The position numbers and the translations under genes are program-made. Below the pieces are notes generated by a model. That model was given only the letters and a program-made list of their open reading frames with translations. It ran no database searches and was not told the origin of the DNA. A stretch of 64,000 nucleotides of DNA from an uncultured Sphingobacteriales bacterium (GTDB lineage: Bacteria; Bacteroidota; Bacteroidia; Chitinophagales; Chitinophagaceae), in NCBI GenBank assembly GCA_937991535.1, contig CALKHN010000117.1:1-64000 (forward strand). The letters are read 5' to 3'. Of this stretch, positions 63,302-64,000 are shown in pieces; position 1 is the stretch's first letter, and each line of letters starts with the position of its first letter.

Positions 63302-64000
63302 ATGTACTTAAATTGCAAGACATATTTTAGCTTTAATTATGGCACTTTTGCCACCAGAGAACTGGTGGATACCGCTATTGACATGGGCGCTACCAGCCTT
63401 GCGCTCACCAACATCAACTCGACCTGCGACATTTGGGATTTTGTGCAGTATTGCAGGGAAGCGGGTGTTAAACCTATTGCCGGCGTGGAAATACGCAATG
63501 GCGATACATTCGAATACATTTTGCTCGCGGCAAACAATCGGGGTTTGGCATGGATCAATAATTTCCTTTCTCAGCATCTGCAAACAAATACGGCCTTTCC
63601 ACCTAAAGCGGAAACCCTGCCCTTTTTTACAGATCAATGGGACGGGTACGTCATTTATCCCGCCGGGAAAAAAAGCTTCAGGGAACTGTTCCCCAACGAG
63701 CGCATTGGTGTCTTGCCCTGGGAGGTGAATAAGTTATTTGGTATAGAGGCTGCTGAAATGGGGGAAAAACTTATTATAAGACATCCCGTAACCTTTCAGC
63801 ACAAAGGCTATTACAATCTGCACAGGCTTTTAAGAGCGATTGACAAAAATATTGTGGGCAGTAAATTGCAGCCACATCAATATTGCTCAGCGGAGGAACA
63901 CTTTGTTTCTCCGGCAAAACTACTTGATGTATTCAGACAGTATCCATCCATTGTTACCAATACCTACAGGTTGATTGACGCCTGTAACATTGAAATGGAC
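63302..64000 (+). CDS. dnaE: DNA polymerase III alpha subunit, amino part (runs off the window)
   Basis: 233 codons from the ATG at 63302 to the window end. The start MYLNCKTYFSFNYGTFATRE is the PHP domain of DnaE-type polymerases, where TYFSFNYG replaces the usual H-x-H-S metal-binding motif, so the PHP metal site is degenerate. LALTNINSTCDIWDFVQYCR, GVKPIAGVEIRNG and NRGLAWINNFLSQHL follow in family order. This form, with a divergent PHP domain and an operator directly upstream, resembles the second, damage-inducible DnaE of Bacteroidota rather than the replicative copy; that choice is inference. The palmar polymerase domain lies outside the window. Confidence 0.85.
   Translation, partial: MYLNCKTYFSFNYGTFATRELVDTAIDMGATSLALTNINSTCDIWDFVQYCREAGVKPIAGVEIRNGDTFEYILLAANNRGLAWINNFLSQHLQTNTAFPPKAETLPFFTDQWDGYVIYPAGKKSFRELFPNERIGVLPWEVNKLFGIEAAEMGEKLIIRHPVTFQHKGYYNLHRLLRAIDKNIVGSKLQPHQYCSAEEHFVSPAKLLDVFRQYPSIVTNTYRLIDACNIEMD

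Noticed and set aside
1..64000. tRNA, rRNA or riboswitch genes
   Set aside because: None were recognised on either strand by eye; a tRNA or covariance-model scan was not possible.

Overview
The window comes from a member of the Bacteroidota, most likely the family Chitinophagaceae. This rests on a DUF4134 (TraE) conjugative-transposon gene, a type IX secretion sorting tail, DUF6443 and DUF5977 RHS proteins, a LuxR-tailed hybrid histidine kinase and ORF6N and XRE fragments. Family-level placement is inference; no rRNA or tRNA gene was seen. Almost everything is accessory DNA: the worn end of a conjugative element, a defence island, and about 47 kb of RHS polymorphic-toxin loci with their debris.

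Layout. 1-1.6 kb: traE, a membrane gene and a traF broken after 20 codons, then an ORF6N pseudogene. 1.7-15.3 kb: a defence-rich region with a short prokaryotic Argonaute coupled to a SIR2 / RecG-like ATPase / APAZ protein, a divergent PD-(D/E)XK endonuclease, a TraB/ChaN-like protein, the AbiE type IV toxin-antitoxin pair, an unknown gene, a hybrid histidine kinase, a GNAT acetyltransferase and a zinc-ribbon DUF559-like nuclease. 15.8-26.9 kb (locus A): one operon with a secreted coiled-coil/beta-barrel protein, an SpvB-like RHS protein ending with DUF5977, a small periplasmic protein, a DUF6443 RHS protein with a toxin tip, and small downstream immunity candidates. 27-38.5 kb: a different, 5'-truncated giant RHS gene followed by three displaced toxin tips, each with its own immunity candidate. 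38.5-50.5 kb: mixed accessory genes (XRE pair, double-domain esterase, HigBA, Mrr-like nuclease, DUF2007-like gene, NarL-type regulator), a truncated RHS gene with a nuclease-like tip, pseudogenes and dispersed repeats. 50.5-51.6 kb: a complete IS630-family insertion sequence. 51.85-62.7 kb (locus B): a second copy of the locus A operon plan, whose RHS tip is a metzincin-type zinc peptidase followed by a lipoprotein immunity candidate. 63.3 kb to the end: start of a DNA polymerase III alpha subunit behind a near-perfect palindrome.

How the genes may work together (inference). Locus A and locus B have the same gene order. The split between an SpvB-like RHS protein and an RHS-core/toxin protein recalls the TcB-TcC cocoon of Tc toxins. 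The first gene ends with an aromatic-terminated beta-strand region and could anchor or export the complex at the outer membrane. The orphan tips, truncated RHS copies, shared near-identical tracts and dispersed repeats look like a reservoir for toxin-tip exchange by homologous recombination at the conserved RHS core.
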